Assembly: GCA_965116965.1 (NCBI GenBank)
Contig: OZ220743.1
Span: 2,914,001 to 2,978,000, forward strand
Reading direction: 5' to 3'
Length of the DNA: 64,000 bases
Source: Aldehydirespirator sp965116965
GTDB lineage: Bacteria > Actinomycetota > Acidimicrobiia > Acidimicrobiales > Aldehydirespiratoraceae
Part shown: one piece after another, positions 49,601 through 57,568 of the stretch
Layout: each line of letters opens with the position of its first letter
Position numbering within the stretch: position 1 is the stretch's first letter
Translations under genes and position numbers: made by a program
The notes under the pieces: generated by a model
Told to the model about the DNA's origin: nothing
Database searches by the model: none
Seen by the model: the letters and a program-made list of their open reading frames with translations, nothing else

Positions 49601-51821
49601 ACTCGAGCGACTCCCACACGCTGGAGAGCGGTCCGGCCACCGACACCGGTGAGCGGCGCAGTTCCCACGCCCAGTCTCGGAGGTCTGTCTCGTAGGAGAT
49701 CGCCGCGATTGCGATCAGCCTCTCAGCGTCGGTGACCCACAACACGTCCCCGACGGTGCGAGCGGCGTCGCGTGCGGCCCTTCCGAGCCCGCGCACCTCT
49801 ACTTCGAGGCGGCTGCGCCGATAGCGGCCAGACAGTTCCTCGGGAAGATTCACCTCATTGAGCGCAGCGGCAAGCCCGCGCAGCGCCTGTACCAGGTGCT
49901 GGCCGTTGGTGAGGACCTCGTGGTAGTCGGGGTGCTGGGTGTCGTGGCCGCGCCTGATCCGGTGGGTCGCGGGATACCTGTCCTCGACACTCGCTCCCGT
50001 TCGGATGCGCAGGTAGTGCACGAGCGTCACCCCGAAGCGCTCTGACCGTTCTCTCAGAAGATCCACGGCGCGACGAATGACGCCGAGGGGTTCGTAGACG
50101 CGCGCCGACGACTCCCCGTCGAGGTTCCCGTCCTCACCCGATCCCTCGGCGGCCTCGTCAGCAGCTTCTTCGAGCGGGTTGTCGGTGCCGAGGACGGTCC
50201 GGTTCGCGGCATCGCTGCGCAACGACCATCCGGTGGCATCCGATAGGCGGCGCACGGTCCCGCTCCGACGCTGCGGATCCCACAACGCGTCGCATAGCGC
50301 GGCAAGGTCGTCGCGAGACACCGCTTCGGTGAGAGCGTCGGTGGCGGCGTCCTCAAGATTGTGGGCCTCATCGAGGACCAGGTGCCTGGAGTGGTGGATC
50401 CATTCGTGGTCCGACACGACCAGCGCATGGTTGAGCACCGCAACATGGGCGTTGCGCAGACCCTCACGCGCCCGGCGATGGAAGTCGAGCCCGTCCAGCG
50501 CGGTCATCGGCGGACCCGTCGCATCCTGTCGGCTCAGCACGCGGCGCAGGTCGCTCAGTGCGGTCCGTCCGCCCTCCAACGCCCCGGCCCTCAAGTCGTC
50601 CCAGTCTCCCGTTGCAGTCTCGGCCACCCAGCCGCACACCATCGCCAGCGCAAAGGCGCCATCAGGCGTGAACGCGCTCGGACTCTCCGCCAGCGCGTCA
50701 AGCTCACCGGCTAGAGACTCCAGGTCGACATAGTTGTTGCGTCCCTTCACGAGCGTCCACGCGAAAGGCTCCACTTCCTCCGAGAGATTCTCCAAGGTGG
50801 CCATCACCTGGTCCTGGAGCACCTTCGAGTGCGGAGCGACGACAACGGTGCCGCCGCTGGCGCGTGCGTGCTCGATAGCCGGTACGAGATAGGCCAGCGT
50901 CTTGCCGGTGCCGGTGGGCGCCTCGATGAGATGACGGCCGCCCCCCTGCAACGTCTCGGCGATCCGGACGGCCATCTCCATCTGCTGTCGCCGCGGCTGG
51001 CGGGCATGGCCCATCAAGGCGCCCCCCTCGCCGAACATCGCGGCCACATCCCGAGGGTTGAGACCGCCGGTGACAGGATCCCGACGCGGCACAGCCGGCT
51101 CCGGCACCACATTCTCCAGCGGCACCGGCTCGGACTCTTCGACGAAAAACCCCGACCACGGATGGCACCCGGCTCCCAGAACCCAACGCTGCAGCCGTCG
51201 AGCCGGTCCCGGGCCACCGACTTGCCTCAGCAGCCGGGGCAGAACACGCAGCAGCAGCCGGGAATCGTCCAGCGCCCGGTGCGAGTTCCGCGCTTGCTCC
51301 CTCAGCAAGTAGTGGGCCAGCTCGTCGAGGCTGCGCCCCGCAGGCGGTCTGCTGCCGTCCACGTTGCGGACGATGCCCTCACCAGCCCGGGGGAACGCCA
51401 GATGCGCCAGCTCCAGGGTGTCGAGCCTGACAACCTCGGGCGCAGGGACCCCGACTTCGGCGCCAGCCGAGTCCAGCAACCGACAGTCATAGCGCAAACC
51501 ATTGTGAGCGACCATGGGCCGGTTCCCCACAAACCGGTAGAAGTCACGAAGCGCTACGGCCGGCACCGGAGCGGTGGCAAGCTCTTCGTCGGTCAAGCCC
51601 GTCAACTCGCAGGTGAAATCACGCAGACGCCGAGTCGGACGCACCAGGGTCTCAAATGCGTCGACCTCGACCCCGCCGCGGACCAGAACCGCACCGATCT
51701 CAATGATTTCGTGCGCAGGAGGATCAGAACGGTCGGCATTAGCCTCAAGGTCGAAGACGATGAACTCTCCGTTAGCCCAACTCAAACTCCGAACCTCAAC
51801 GCCGTGACTGATTGACTCCAA
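46638..51821 (-). CDS. Giant DnaQ-DinG-RecQ fusion: exonuclease plus two helicases
   Basis: 1727 residues. Residues 15-200 are a DEDDh 3'-5' exonuclease: Asp24 and Glu26 (FDLEAN), Asp112 (LRYDCRLL), His181 and Asp186 (HRALDD). Residues about 265-1030 are a DinG/XPD-type helicase: Walker A EAPTGTGKT (Lys307), DEAH near 482, SFWEGVDIPGA and FAQGVGRLIRTEHDRG. Residues about 1050-1640 are a RecQ helicase: FRRWRPGQLETM, LPTGSGKS (about 1077), DEAHCISQWGHSFRPEY (about 1172), QETGRAARG, and a zinc-binding tail with CDQCDLCADLDRPW (about 1600). DnaQ-DinG fusions are common in Gram-positives; adding RecQ is unusual. All catalytic motifs are intact. Confidence 0.93.
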   Translation of the reverse strand: MESISHGVEVRSLSWANGEFIVFDLEANADRSDPPAHEIIEIGAVLVRGGVEVDAFETLVRPTRRLRDFTCELTGLTDEELATAPVPAVALRDFYRFVGNRPMVAHNGLRYDCRLLDSAGAEVGVPAPEVVRLDTLELAHLAFPRAGEGIVRNVDGSRPPAGRSLDELAHYLLREQARNSHRALDDSRLLLRVLPRLLRQVGGPGPARRLQRWVLGAGCHPWSGFFVEESEPVPLENVVPEPAVPRRDPVTGGLNPRDVAAMFGEGGALMGHARQPRRQQMEMAVRIAETLQGGGRHLIEAPTGTGKTLAYLVPAIEHARASGGTVVVAPHSKVLQDQVMATLENLSEEVEPFAWTLVKGRNNYVDLESLAGELDALAESPSAFTPDGAFALAMVCGWVAETATGDWDDLRAGALEGGRTALSDLRRVLSRQDATGPPMTALDGLDFHRRAREGLRNAHVAVLNHALVVSDHEWIHHSRHLVLDEAHNLEDAATDALTEAVSRDDLAALCDALWDPQRRSGTVRRLSDATGWSLRSDAANRTVLGTDNPLEEAADEAAEGSGEDGNLDGESSARVYEPLGVIRRAVDLLRERSERFGVTLVHYLRIRTGASVEDRYPATHRIRRGHDTQHPDYHEVLTNGQHLVQALRGLAAALNEVNLPEELSGRYRRSRLEVEVRGLGRAARDAARTVGDVLWVTDAERLIAIAAISYETDLRDWAWELRRSPVSVAGPLSSVWESLESAVLTSATLRAGGSFDYMIESLGLGSVQTSVLGSPFPWIGDNHLLLLTDYLPAPRSRLLEEFKASAAAEIPRLLILTAGRGMVLMAARARLEFVRDHARPILDAEGIPLLSQGDDAAAALVERMRAETATSLIALRSFWEGVDIPGAALSLLMIEKIPFDSPADPVAGARMEAIEVRGKDPYAGYLVPRAALRFAQGVGRLIRTEHDRGVTVVLDSRLCRAVPYRDAILDSLPGPPRQVRANRAEDAYRLITEHLGDIELDGRMLERLRSVDSADAWAGLADLELSEADACRPDVVAARLERVRQMFGFRRWRPGQLETMRRFMEGSDFLAVLPTGSGKSITFQIPALLSPGVTLVVSPLKALMNDQVENLRSRGITKVAAVHSGVGQAEWRDILRGAARGDYKLLYVSPERLWSQEFVGALAGMGVARVAVDEAHCISQWGHSFRPEYAAIPDALRRIASGGTRAPVLAVTATATESVRRDIVKLLALRLAGAPVSLAPGRPEIRYFVETCHDGADRDVRAVQIVEAFRSQPAIVYVPTRRDTARVAGLLRAAGHVARPYHGAMDDNDRLHTEDAFRHGELDVVVATKAFGMGIDKPDIALIVHLEMPATIEEYVQETGRAARGAVEGKGPCVGTAVLLSTRRDCTIHRVFVRSAAPGIEQVRRIWLRLKEGIHAYDPDLLDASDDEGTDRESVAAALAVHYLQQSGAVARRLDTPWRGRVSVMADTRQRLEELRTAEPELAARGGRVVELTEYLTRDEYRAEEWSRLLQRPAAEVAADLLELNRRDILGFSVWEHAWVLERKSDAEPRWTVIEDQAEQRRAEVGAKSEQAKRYAQQSTGCRVRTMLEYFGAEALEMCDQCDLCADLDRPWAASHISREGLLESLPARRIVLQLLDDTRGAGYSRRNMELTLVGRLGSAEHSLPPRLAGHHLAGRLAFLGAPAVTAQIDDLIVDGLVRAVAAEFDGTNYERLEITDEGRAHLRGTE

Positions 51822-52136
51822 ACGTTAGATACCTGGAATGTCAGTAAGCAATCCGCCGATCAAACCCGCTAAGTCTGGAGCGGGACGCCGCCCGCCCGGC
51901 GAGCGGGATGCTCTGCGAGGGGTGCCGGAGGGCTGTTGAGAGGGTCGCGTCCTCGCCGTTCGGTGTTTCGTTCCTATGCATTCCTGGTTGCTGGTTGCCG
52001 GGGTTCATGATCGGGTGTCGGGGCTGGGCTGGCCGGCGTCCGAGATCGTTCGACATCGTCTTGGCCGGTGAGCGTTCCTGTTGCCCGTTGGGCGACAACC
52101 CGTAGCCGGCGCGCGGCAGTCCTGCGGCGGCAGCCG
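51822..52136. other. Intergenic, presumed promoter of the fusion gene
   Basis: 315 bases upstream of the helicase fusion and downstream of pafB. I see no gene, hairpin or SOS box. It contains the AT-richer stretch GTTCGGTGTTTCGTTCCTAT at about 51957. Confidence 0.4.
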
Positions 52137-53045
52137 CTATAGAGCTTCCAGCCAGGCCTTGACCTCGTCGCGCAGCCAGCCGGGGTCCAGTACCTCGGCG
52201 TGCTCGAGGAACTCCACCACGAACGACCTCACCGCCGCGGCATCGCGCACCTGGAGGGTGAGCACGACCGAGCCGTCGGGCTGGCGCTCGCCGTCGACGC
52301 CGGCCCGGTGGCAGGCCCAGCTCGCCTGGTCGGCGTCCACCATCACCCGGACCTCGACCGGCGCGCCCGCGCCGAACTCCCAGGGCCTGAGCGTGCTGGG
52401 ATCGGGCCCCTCCCCCACCGGGTGGGACGCATCACCCAGTTCGGTGACCTCGCCGTCGATGCGGTCGACCCGGAACATGCGCTCGGTGCCGTGGCCGGCG
52501 TCCCATCCCACCAGGTACCAGTGGCCCCGGTGGAACGACAGGCGCCACGGCTCGACCCGCCGCTCGGCGTCGCGATAGACGAACGAGACCTCCCGGCGTC
52601 CGATCGCGGCCGCCACCAGCCTCCCCAGCGAATCATGAAAGGGCAGCTCGCCCACCTCCTCGACCGCCCCGGCGGCACCGGCCGATGCCGCCCCGCCCAG
52701 GCGGGCCAGGCCCGCGCCGGAGCCCCCCTCGAGTCGCACCAGGTTGGTGGCCAGGTGCAGCGCCGCGAGCTCGTCGGGGTCGAAGCGCACGTCGCGGCCC
52801 ACGTAGGCCCGGGCCGGTATGCGGTAGCCCTCCACCGGCGGGTCGAGCCGGTAGAGGGTCGAGACCTCTATGGGCACGCCGATCGCCCTCAGGTCGGCCT
52901 TGTCTCGTTCGAACATCCGCCTGAAGGCCGCCTTGTCCTCCGAGTAGGCACCGGCCATGCGCTCTCGCAGCTCGCTGGCGCTGAGCGGGTGCGCCGTGTG
53001 CAGCAGCGCCGCAGTGAGGTTCAGGAGCCGCTCGAACTTGTCCAT
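52137..53045 (-). CDS. pafB: WYL-domain transcriptional activator PafB
   Basis: 302 residues. The winged helix (DKFERLLNLTAALLHTAHPL, 2-21) and the WYL domain with HRGHWYLVGWDAGHGTERMF. It forms a complex with PafC to switch on repair genes. A TAAGTT box lies 7 bases before the ATG, suggesting a leaderless message. It is separated from pafA by a 47-bp repeat, and from pafC by the helicase island. Confidence 0.9.
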   Translation of the reverse strand: MDKFERLLNLTAALLHTAHPLSASELRERMAGAYSEDKAAFRRMFERDKADLRAIGVPIEVSTLYRLDPPVEGYRIPARAYVGRDVRFDPDELAALHLATNLVRLEGGSGAGLARLGGAASAGAAGAVEEVGELPFHDSLGRLVAAAIGRREVSFVYRDAERRVEPWRLSFHRGHWYLVGWDAGHGTERMFRVDRIDGEVTELGDASHPVGEGPDPSTLRPWEFGAGAPVEVRVMVDADQASWACHRAGVDGERQPDGSVVLTLQVRDAAAVRSFVVEFLEHAEVLDPGWLRDEVKAWLEAL

Positions 53046-53063
53046 GACGTCAACTTAGCCAGG

Positions 53064-53110
53064 TTCTGTGAGCAGACATGCCGACTGGAGCGGCTTCGTT
53101 GCACACAGAA
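53064..53110 (+). repeat. 47-bp palindromic dispersed repeat, copy 4
   Basis: TTCTGTGAGCA and TGCACACAGAA arms with inner GCCG/CGGC. It lies between pafA and pafB and overlaps the promoter region of pafB. Confidence 0.85.
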
Positions 53111-53123
53111 TCGCGGCAGCCCG

Positions 53124-54482
53124 CTACAGGGACGCGATCAGTTTCTCCACCCGCTCGTCGTGGGACTTGAACGGATCCTTGCACAGCACGGTCCGCTGGG
53201 ACTGGTCGTTGAGCTTCAGGTGGACCCAGTCGACGGTGTAGTCCCGCCTGCGCTCCTTGGCCCGGCGGATGAACTCGCCCCGCAGGCGGGCCCGGGTGGT
53301 GGACGGCGGGTTCTCCACGGCGTGGTGGATCTCGGCCTCGGTCACCAGCGTCTCGACCATCCCCCGGTGCTGCATGGTGTAGTAGAGGCCGCGGCTCTGG
53401 CTGACGTCGTGGTACTGCAGGTCCACGAGGGCGACCCGGGGGTCGGCCAGGTCCAGCCCGTGCCGCTCGCGGTAGGCCTCCACCAGATGGTGCTTTACGA
53501 CCCAGTCGATCTCGCGGTCGAGCTGGAGCGGATCCTGCTCGATGGCCGTGAGGCAGTACTCCCACATGGTGAGAGCCTTCTTCTCCTCGTCGGAGAGGTC
53601 GTGGTGCTCGGCGTAGCGCAGGGCCCGGTTCAGGTACTCGGACTGGATCTCGAGTGCGCTGACCTCGCGGCCGGTGGCGAGCCGCACCCGCCGGCGGCAG
53701 GTGATGTCGTGGCTGATTTCGCGGATGGCGCGGATCGGGTTCTCCAGCGTCATGTCCCGCAGCACCACCCGGGGGTCCTCGAGCATCCGCAGCATCAGCG
53801 CGCACGTCCCGACCTTGAGGAAGGTCGTGTACTCGCTCATGTTGGAGTCGCCCACGATCACGTGCAGGCGCCGGAAGCGCTCCGCGTCGGCGTGGGGCTC
53901 GTCGCGGGTGTTGATGATCGGGCGCGACCGTGTGGTGGCCGACGAAACCCCCTCCCAGATGTGCTCGGCCCGCTGGCTGATGCAGTACATGGCGCCCCGG
54001 GCGGTCTGCAGCACCTTGCCCGCGCCCGCATATATCTGGCGGCTGACTAGGAACGGGATCAGCACCTCGGCGTAGTCGCTGAGGTCGTCGCGGCGGCTGG
54101 TGAGGTAGTTCTCGTGGCAGCCGTAGCTGTTGCCGGCCGAGTCGGTGTTGTTCTTGAACAGAAAGACGTCGCCGCGGATGCCCTCCTCGGCCAGACGCTC
54201 CTCGGCGTCGCCCAGCAGGCGCTCGACGATGCGCTCGCCCGCCTTGTCGTGCACGACCAGGTCGTGGGCCGAGTCGCACTCCGGGGTGGCGTACTCGGGA
54301 TGGCTGCCGACGTCGAGGTACAGCCGGGAGCCGTTGCCCAGGAACACGTTGCTGCTGCGCCCCCAAGACACCACCTTGCGGAACAGGTAGCGGGCCACCT
54401 CGTCGGGGCTCAGCCGGCGCTGGCCCCGCAGCGTGCAGGTGACGCCGTACTCGTTCTCGATGCCGAAGATGCGCCGCTGCAC
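53124..54482 (-). CDS. pafA: Pup-protein ligase PafA
   Basis: 452 residues from a GTG at 54482, the same length as the M. tuberculosis enzyme; an ATG at 54530 is possible but adds a Gly-rich leader. It joins the Pup C-terminal glutamate to substrate lysines with ATP. GIENEYGVTCTL (residues 7-18) binds Mg-ATP, LYLDVGSHPEYATPE holds the catalytic Asp57, and FLFKNNTDSAGNSYGCHENY is diagnostic. It heads a pafA-pafB pair. Confidence 0.95.
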   Translation of the reverse strand: MQRRIFGIENEYGVTCTLRGQRRLSPDEVARYLFRKVVSWGRSSNVFLGNGSRLYLDVGSHPEYATPECDSAHDLVVHDKAGERIVERLLGDAEERLAEEGIRGDVFLFKNNTDSAGNSYGCHENYLTSRRDDLSDYAEVLIPFLVSRQIYAGAGKVLQTARGAMYCISQRAEHIWEGVSSATTRSRPIINTRDEPHADAERFRRLHVIVGDSNMSEYTTFLKVGTCALMLRMLEDPRVVLRDMTLENPIRAIREISHDITCRRRVRLATGREVSALEIQSEYLNRALRYAEHHDLSDEEKKALTMWEYCLTAIEQDPLQLDREIDWVVKHHLVEAYRERHGLDLADPRVALVDLQYHDVSQSRGLYYTMQHRGMVETLVTEAEIHHAVENPPSTTRARLRGEFIRRAKERRRDYTVDWVHLKLNDQSQRTVLCKDPFKSHDERVEKLIASL

Positions 54483-54616
54483 CCCGCCACCGTACCCCCC
54501 GCCACGCTGCGACGAGAGATCAGACCGCAAGCGCCCTTCTGCCGTTAGAGAAAGATTCGATGATTATTATGAAGTTTCAAGTTGCGTCGCTATAGCTGAT
54601 GAGGTAGGTTGGGCGC

Positions 54617-54991
54617 ATGGACACCGAAGCGGCCACGACCGTGCTCACCATCGTCGGGATGTCCTTCGGCACCATCATGGCCGCGCTGATCACGCTGATG
54701 GTGGCCTCGATCCGCATCCAGCACAAAGACAGCGTCGAGACCCGCAAGGAGACCCGGGACCTGATCGACGAGACCCGCAAGGAGACCCGGGAACTGATCG
54801 ACGAGACCCGCAAGGAGACCCGGGAACTGATCGACAAGAACCGGGACCTGATCGAGAGGAACCACGGCGTCGTGATCAGCATGCTCGGCGACACCCGGGA
54901 GCGGCTCGCCCGCATCGAGGGCCACCTGGGGATCGGCTTGCCCACAATCGACGACCCCGAAACCGACGGCAACAACCGCGAAGCTGCCTGA
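54617..54991 (+). CDS. Small coiled-coil membrane protein, RLARIEG family, copy 2
   Basis: 124 residues. One membrane segment (TIVGMSFGTIMAALITLMVA, about 11-30), then three near-perfect 11-residue repeats (ETRKETRELID) and RERLARIEGHLGIGLP. Eleven-residue periodicity is typical of right-handed coiled coils. It is divergent from pafA across an AT-rich 80-base gap, a mirror of copy 1 and pafC at the other end of the paf region. Confidence 0.82.
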   Translation: MDTEAATTVLTIVGMSFGTIMAALITLMVASIRIQHKDSVETRKETRDLIDETRKETRELIDETRKETRELIDKNRDLIERNHGVVISMLGDTRERLARIEGHLGIGLPTIDDPETDGNNREAA

Positions 54992-55188
54992 AACGCTGCG
55001 ACACGGCGGGCTCCCACCTGCCGGCGCGTGTGTAAGCCCTCCAAGTATGGTGGCTACCGGACCCCGCAGGCCAGGCTGCGGGCGCGTCCACTGATCGCGG
55101 GCTCCCGTAGGTAGCTTCGATGCCGCCTCATCCGGGCGCCACCAAGGAAGCGACAACACCGAGTCGTCGATCGCATGAAGGGAACCAG

Positions 55189-55687
55189 ATGCCCGAGTTC
55201 ACGGACTTCGTACTGGGTTTCGATCCCGGCGGCAATGAAGCGTTCGGTTGAAGCGTGTGCCACGTCGTCGACGGTTCGCTTCAACCGCCCGCGAAGACTG
55301 GCTTGGCAGATCGGGCATGGGAGGCCCTGGCCCAGACGAAGAGGGCGGTCGAGACCGGATTCGGCACGGGTGAAGCCAGAATGCTTGCCGCGGGAATCGA
55401 TGCTCCGCTGTCTTGGACCATGCGAGAAGGCAGAACGTTTGACGCTGCCGTCAGGCAAGCCTTGAAGATGACTGGAGTACCGTCTCAGAAGTTGGGGGGG
55501 CAAGGTCCAGCATTTCAACAGCTTGCAAGGTTCATGCGTTGTACAGGGAGTGCTGTTGGCCACGCTTCTGCAGGGCACGTGGCCCCTAGAGATCACGGAA
55601 GCGCATCCGAAGGCCTTGAAGCATCTGCTGGAGCACTCGGAACACTCCGAGGTCACGGTCATGGTCGAAAGACTGACGGCAGACTGA
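55189..55687 (+). pseudogene. RNase H-like (DUF429-type) protein, disrupted
   Basis: From the ATG at 55189 the product reads MPEFTDFVLGFDPGGNEAFG and then a TGA at 55249 where Trp is expected (FG-W-SVCHVVDG). After it, the frame continues through LADRAWEALAQTKRAVE and MLAAGIDAPLSWTMREG up to a run of seven G at 55494-55500. One G too many shifts the frame there; past it the sequence resumes as KVQHFNSLQGSCVVQGVLL, then EITEAHPKALKHLLEHSEHS. The GFDPGGxxxFGW start is that of RNase H-like DUF429-type nucleases. Two lesions and a lost C-terminus mark it as dead. Confidence 0.7.
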
Positions 55688-56029
55688 TGAGTTGGGCCAA
55701 CGTGCACTGCTGGTGGCAGATCACAGCCACGAGCACGACCAGTACGCCTTCGATCTGATTCAGAGAATGCAGGCCGCCGGCGGCCCGTCGAAGGGCATAG
55801 AGGCCTGAACGTGTCGCTAGACCACATCGTCGACGGCGTCTACTTTGCACATTCAGAGCGAAGCTGGCGAATCCAGCTCGCTGACATGGTGGCGTTCGTC
55901 ATGAATCGATCGGAGCGGATCAAGCGTTCACCTGGGGATCCAAGGTCGGATCGCGCAATACAGATGCTCAGGCGGGAGCACATAATTCCTCAGATTGAGA
56001 CTTGGCGAGAACTCTGGCCAAGTAGCTGA
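55683..56029 (+). pseudogene. DUF3800-domain protein, C-terminal fragment
   Basis: Codons from about 55683 read TDELGQRALLVADHSHEHDQ, then YAFDLIQRMQAAGGPSKGIE. A one-base shift near 55807 leads into LNVSLDHIVDGVYFAHSERS and WRIQLADMVAFVMNRSERIK, ending at 56029. This is the C-terminal half of a DUF3800 protein, a family common in mobile and defence islands. The N-terminal half is missing and the fragment joins directly to the RNase H-like pseudogene. Confidence 0.65.
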
Positions 56030-56319
56030 AGGAGGAGGCAGCCGGGGCCCGCTTGAGCAAGCCCCGGCGCTGGATGGACTGATGAGCCTCGGTGACCCAA
56101 AGCTGACGAACAGCCCGAACAGAATGTACCCCACTCCTGTGACACGATCCACCGTCGAGCCGACCGCTCAATGGCCCTTCTATGGGAGGCGCAGCGCAGA
56201 TCGGGCAGATCTGGCTGATCTCTCCACTGTTGTCATATCAGTGTGAGATAGTAGGCGGCCGCTCTAGCCGACGGCTCAGCCCGAGCGGCCAATCGCGCGG
56301 ACGGAGTGTGCCTTTGCCA

Positions 56320-57516
56320 ATGGACGTGTTCTCCCTGAGGGATCGGGTGATCTCGGAGTATCGGGGCTACTCGGAGGGTTTCGTCGAGATAGCGGATGAA
56401 CGAATCCGGAGCGCGGTGGACGACGCCTTCGACAGGGGGCTGCTCTGGCCGGATCCCCGGATCGGACTCAACCCCTCCTTCGAGCCGGGCGCCACCGTGG
56501 AGGAGCTCGCGGGCAGCGGACGCCTGCACCCTCTTGCCGAGGAGATCTTCCGGAAGGACAAGTCTGACGAGGATCCTCAGGGCCAGGCGATGACGCTGCA
56601 CCGCCATCAGGTGCAGGCGATAGATGCGGCTGCAGACAACCGGAGCTACGTCCTTACGACAGGTACGGGGTCGGGCAAGAGCCTTGCCTACATCGTGCCG
56701 ATCGTGGACCACGTGCTGCGCGCCGGATCGGGTCGAGGCATCAAGGCGCTGGTGCTCTATCCGATGAACGCCCTGGCCAACAGCCAGTACGAGGAACTCG
56801 GCAAGTTCCTCGATCACGGGCCATGGACCGCTGAGAACGACGGGGTCCGCTCACCGGAGGTGCCAACCGGCCAGCGGCCTGTGTCGTTCGCCGTGTTCAC
56901 CGGCCAGCAGAACGAAGCCGTGCGACAGGCGATCCGAGACAACCCGCCCGACGTGCTGCTCACCAACTACGTGATGGCCGAGCTCATCCTCACCCGCTAC
57001 AACGACATCAAGCTGGTGAATGCCATGGCGTCGCTGAGATTCCTGGTGCTGGACGAGCTTCACACGTATCGCGGCCGCCAGGGCGCCGACGTGGCCATGC
57101 TCGTTCGCCGCATCCGTGAGGCGTGTGGTGCGACCGAGCTTCAGTGCGTCGGAACTTCGGCGACGCTCTCCACTGAGGGAAGCCACGCCGAGCGCAGCGT
57201 CCAGGTGGCCACGGTCGCCTCGAGACTGTTCGGCACCGAGGTTCGGCCCTCCGAGGTCATCTCGGAGACCCTGCGACGCACGACTCCGGACCCCTCCGAC
57301 CGGCCAGACTTCACGGAGGCTCTGATTCGCAGCGTCACTGGCGACACGCCGGAGCCGACGTCCTACGACGCCATGCGACGTGACCCGTTCTCGTCATGGA
57401 TCGAGTCCAGCTTCGGATTGGAGACACGCGACGGTCGGCTGGTGCGAGCGGCCCCAACCTGCAAGCACGAACGTAGCCACGGTGACGGTAAGTATACCAG
57501 TCATAAATCAACTTGA
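56320..57516 (+). pseudogene. Truncated DEAD/DEAH helicase (DUF1998-helicase type)
   Basis: 398 residues from the ATG at 56320; full relatives run well over 1000. The N-terminus SLRDRVISEYRGYSEGFVEI and the helicase domain 1 are intact: Walker A TTGTGSGKS, LVLYPMNALANSQYEELGKF, LLTNYVMAELILTR, LDELHTYRGRQGADVA and VGTSATLST. Coding stops at about 57480 after APTCKHERSH, where the sequence turns into lower-GC DNA, so helicase domain 2 and DUF1998 are lost. Proteins of this layout occur in several phage-defence systems. It is probably non-functional. Confidence 0.82.
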
Positions 57517-57568
57517 TGTCGATGCGCTCGAAGGCCTGATGGAACAATCGAAAAGGGGTGAAATCTAA
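57488..57568 (+). pseudogene. Tail of a lost upstream gene
   Basis: An open frame reads VSIPVINQLDVDALEGLMEQ and then SKRGEI before TAA at 57566, which overlaps the next gene's ATG (TAATG). The coupled ending and coding-like composition suggest the last 26 codons of a gene cut off by the same junction that truncated the helicase. Confidence 0.5.

Noticed and set aside
46638..51821. LexA box upstream of the triple helicase fusion
   Set aside because: I looked for CGAAC-N4-GTTCG in 51822-52136 and did not find one.
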